A stretch of 9,096 nucleotides of DNA from JANLSE01 sp038214135 (GTDB taxonomy: Bacteria; Chloroflexota; Chloroflexia; Chloroflexales; Roseiflexaceae): positions 1-9,096 of the forward strand of contig JBBQSD010000189.1 in assembly GCA_038214135.1 (NCBI GenBank), written 5' to 3'. This document shows, piece after piece, positions 8,770 to 9,096 of the stretch. Position 1 is the stretch's first letter. Each line of letters starts with the position of its first letter. Made by a program: the position numbers and the translations under genes. A model generated the notes under the pieces. That model did not search any database. It was not told the DNA's origin and was given only the letters and a program-made list of their open reading frames with translations.

Positions 8770-8842
8770 CGCTATCTCCTTGGGGCAGCTATAGTACGAA
8801 CATATATTCTATTTTAGCAAACACGAACCATATAACGCCCAT

Positions 8843-8853
8843 ACTATCATAGT
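8843..8853. promoter_or_regulatory. palindrome over the XRE -10 box (possible operator)
   Basis: ACTAT-C-ATAGT has perfect 5-bp arms around one base and covers the -10 of the leftward promoter. It could be an autoregulatory site. Its sequence differs from the larger palindrome at 8931-8949, so the same protein may not bind both. Confidence 0.3.
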
Positions 8854-8874
8854 TGCTGAAGCGAATTGCGTCAA
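8846..8874 (-). promoter_or_regulatory. sigma70-type promoter of the XRE gene
   Basis: Read on the minus strand, TTGACG (8869-8874) is followed after exactly 17 bp by TATGAT (8846-8851), five of six matches to each consensus box. Transcription would start near 8838-8840, leaving a leader of about 70 nt before the ATG at 8769. The -10 lies inside the palindrome ACTAT-C-ATAGT (8843-8853). Confidence 0.65.
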
Positions 8875-8889
8875 TAACGGAATTCTCGT

Positions 8890-8900
8890 CAGAAATTCTG
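8890..8900. promoter_or_regulatory. short palindrome upstream of rightward -35 box
   Basis: CAGAA-A-TTCTG has perfect 5-bp arms and ends 2 bp before the TTGACA box at 8903. The AATTCT at its right side also occurs at 8881-8886, 14 bp away. A regulator site is possible but not shown. Confidence 0.25.
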
Positions 8901-8902
8901 CC

Positions 8903-8932
8903 TTGACAGAAATAGAGTGGTCATGGTAGGAT
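8903..8932 (+). promoter_or_regulatory. sigma70-type promoter of the partial nucleotidyltransferase gene
   Basis: A perfect TTGACA (8903-8908) and TAGGAT (8927-8932, four of six matches) are 18 bp apart. Transcription should begin near 8938-8940, inside the palindrome at 8931-8949, with a leader of about 57 nt before the GTG at 8996. The box strength suggests a strong promoter that needs repression. Confidence 0.7.
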
Positions 8933-8949
8933 TTCGCTGAGAGCGAAAT
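8931..8949. promoter_or_regulatory. operator-like palindrome across the rightward start point
   Basis: ATTTCGCT-GAG-AGCGAAAT has perfect 8-bp arms around 3 bp. It begins on the last two bases of the -10 box and spans the predicted start point, the position where a repressor blocks initiation. The half-site AGCGAA recurs at 8860-8865 in the spacer of the leftward promoter. The best candidate protein is the adjacent XRE repressor. A hairpin at the very 5' end of the mRNA is the alternative reading. Confidence 0.6.
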
Positions 8950-8982
8950 TACACTCTCTTTGATCGCCACGAACGCATAATG

Positions 8983-8990
8983 TAAGGAGG
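8983..8990 (+). promoter_or_regulatory. strong Shine-Dalgarno TAAGGAGG before a GTG start
   Basis: TAAGGAGG is an almost full anti-16S match and ends 5 nt before GTG at 8996. It fixes the start of a gene of which only 33 codons lie in the window and shows that it should be well translated once transcribed. Confidence 0.8.
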
Positions 8991-8995
8991 CACCT

Positions 8996-9096
8996 GTGGC
9001 CAATGTCCAACCCCAATTCGATCAGTTTGACAAGGCTATTCGCCTTGGCCGCTTCGAGGAGAATGCTACGTTGCGCGAGAAACGTGACATTATCAG
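8996..9096 (+). CDS. N-terminus of a probable CD-NTase-type nucleotidyltransferase (3' end outside window)
   Basis: Only 33 codons and two further bases are visible, from GTG 8996. The pattern 'VQPQFDQFDKAI' then 'ENATLREKRDII' resembles the beginning of bacterial CD-NTases and related nucleotidyltransferases, which open with a helix of the type Q-x-x-F-x-x-F-x-x-x-I followed by a charged 'LR-x-KRD' helix. The catalytic GS and DxD motifs would lie further right and cannot be checked. If the call is right, the enzyme makes a cyclic oligonucleotide messenger that activates a CBASS effector. Support comes from context: a strong promoter with an operator, a divergent XRE repressor and an ImmA-type peptidase, the control pair known from CBASS loci. 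Alternatives are another nucleotidyltransferase (such as a toxin of a TA pair) or an unrelated gene. Confidence 0.5.
   Translation, partial: MANVQPQFDQFDKAIRLGRFEENATLREKRDII

Noticed and set aside
8809..9003. 64-residue open frame on the minus strand in the divergent promoter region
   Set aside because: It overlaps both promoters, the palindromes and the strong ribosome site of the rightward gene, and has no ribosome site of its own.

Overview
The window looks like a bacterial chromosomal defence island. The long genes are fairly GC-rich and use Gly/Arg/Ala-rich codons, and the gene families would fit a filamentous Chloroflexota-type genome. That taxonomic guess is weak, because there is no rRNA, tRNA or housekeeping gene to anchor it. 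All complete genes belong to families found in anti-phage or toxin-antitoxin loci. I see no integrase, transposase, tRNA or CRISPR array.

Region A (1-7337) is a compact set of five genes, all on the + strand. In order they are the C-terminal part of a DUF1156-type DNA methyltransferase, a DarT-like DNA ADP-ribosyltransferase toxin, its DarG macrodomain antitoxin, a large DUF499-type ATPase with an N-terminal Swt1-like HEPN domain, and a membrane-anchored NERD nuclease with a helical-repeat N-terminus. Most junctions are tiny: 3 bp between methyltransferase and darT, 13 bp between darT and darG, and 11 bp between DUF499 and NERD. The one larger gap, 104 bp between darG and DUF499, carries a perfect 8-bp stem-loop that could be an attenuator or terminator. 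The arrangement suggests that a DNA-modifying module (methyltransferase plus ATPase) and a DNA-ADP-ribosylation toxin-antitoxin pair are built as one operon with two further candidate nucleases: the HEPN RNase-like domain and NERD.

Region B (7338-9096) is lower in GC and organised differently. An ImmA/IrrE-type zinc metallopeptidase gene (+) converges on a small XRE-family repressor gene (-), with 8 bp between their stops. Beyond the repressor lies a 226-bp divergent regulatory region with a good sigma70-type promoter on each strand. A perfect 8-bp-arm palindrome covers the start point of the rightward promoter. That promoter drives a GTG-start gene with a strong Shine-Dalgarno, of which only 33 codons are in the window. 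Its N-terminus resembles CD-NTase/nucleotidyltransferase proteins. Repressor plus metallopeptidase plus divergent CD-NTase gene matches the known CapH-CapP control of CBASS operons: damage-activated peptidase cleaves the repressor and frees the immune operon. The nucleotidyltransferase identity rests on a short fragment and is the main uncertainty.

Taken together, the window shows the 3' part of a composite methyltransferase/DarTG/DUF499/NERD defence operon next to what is probably the control module of a CBASS operon extending past the right edge.
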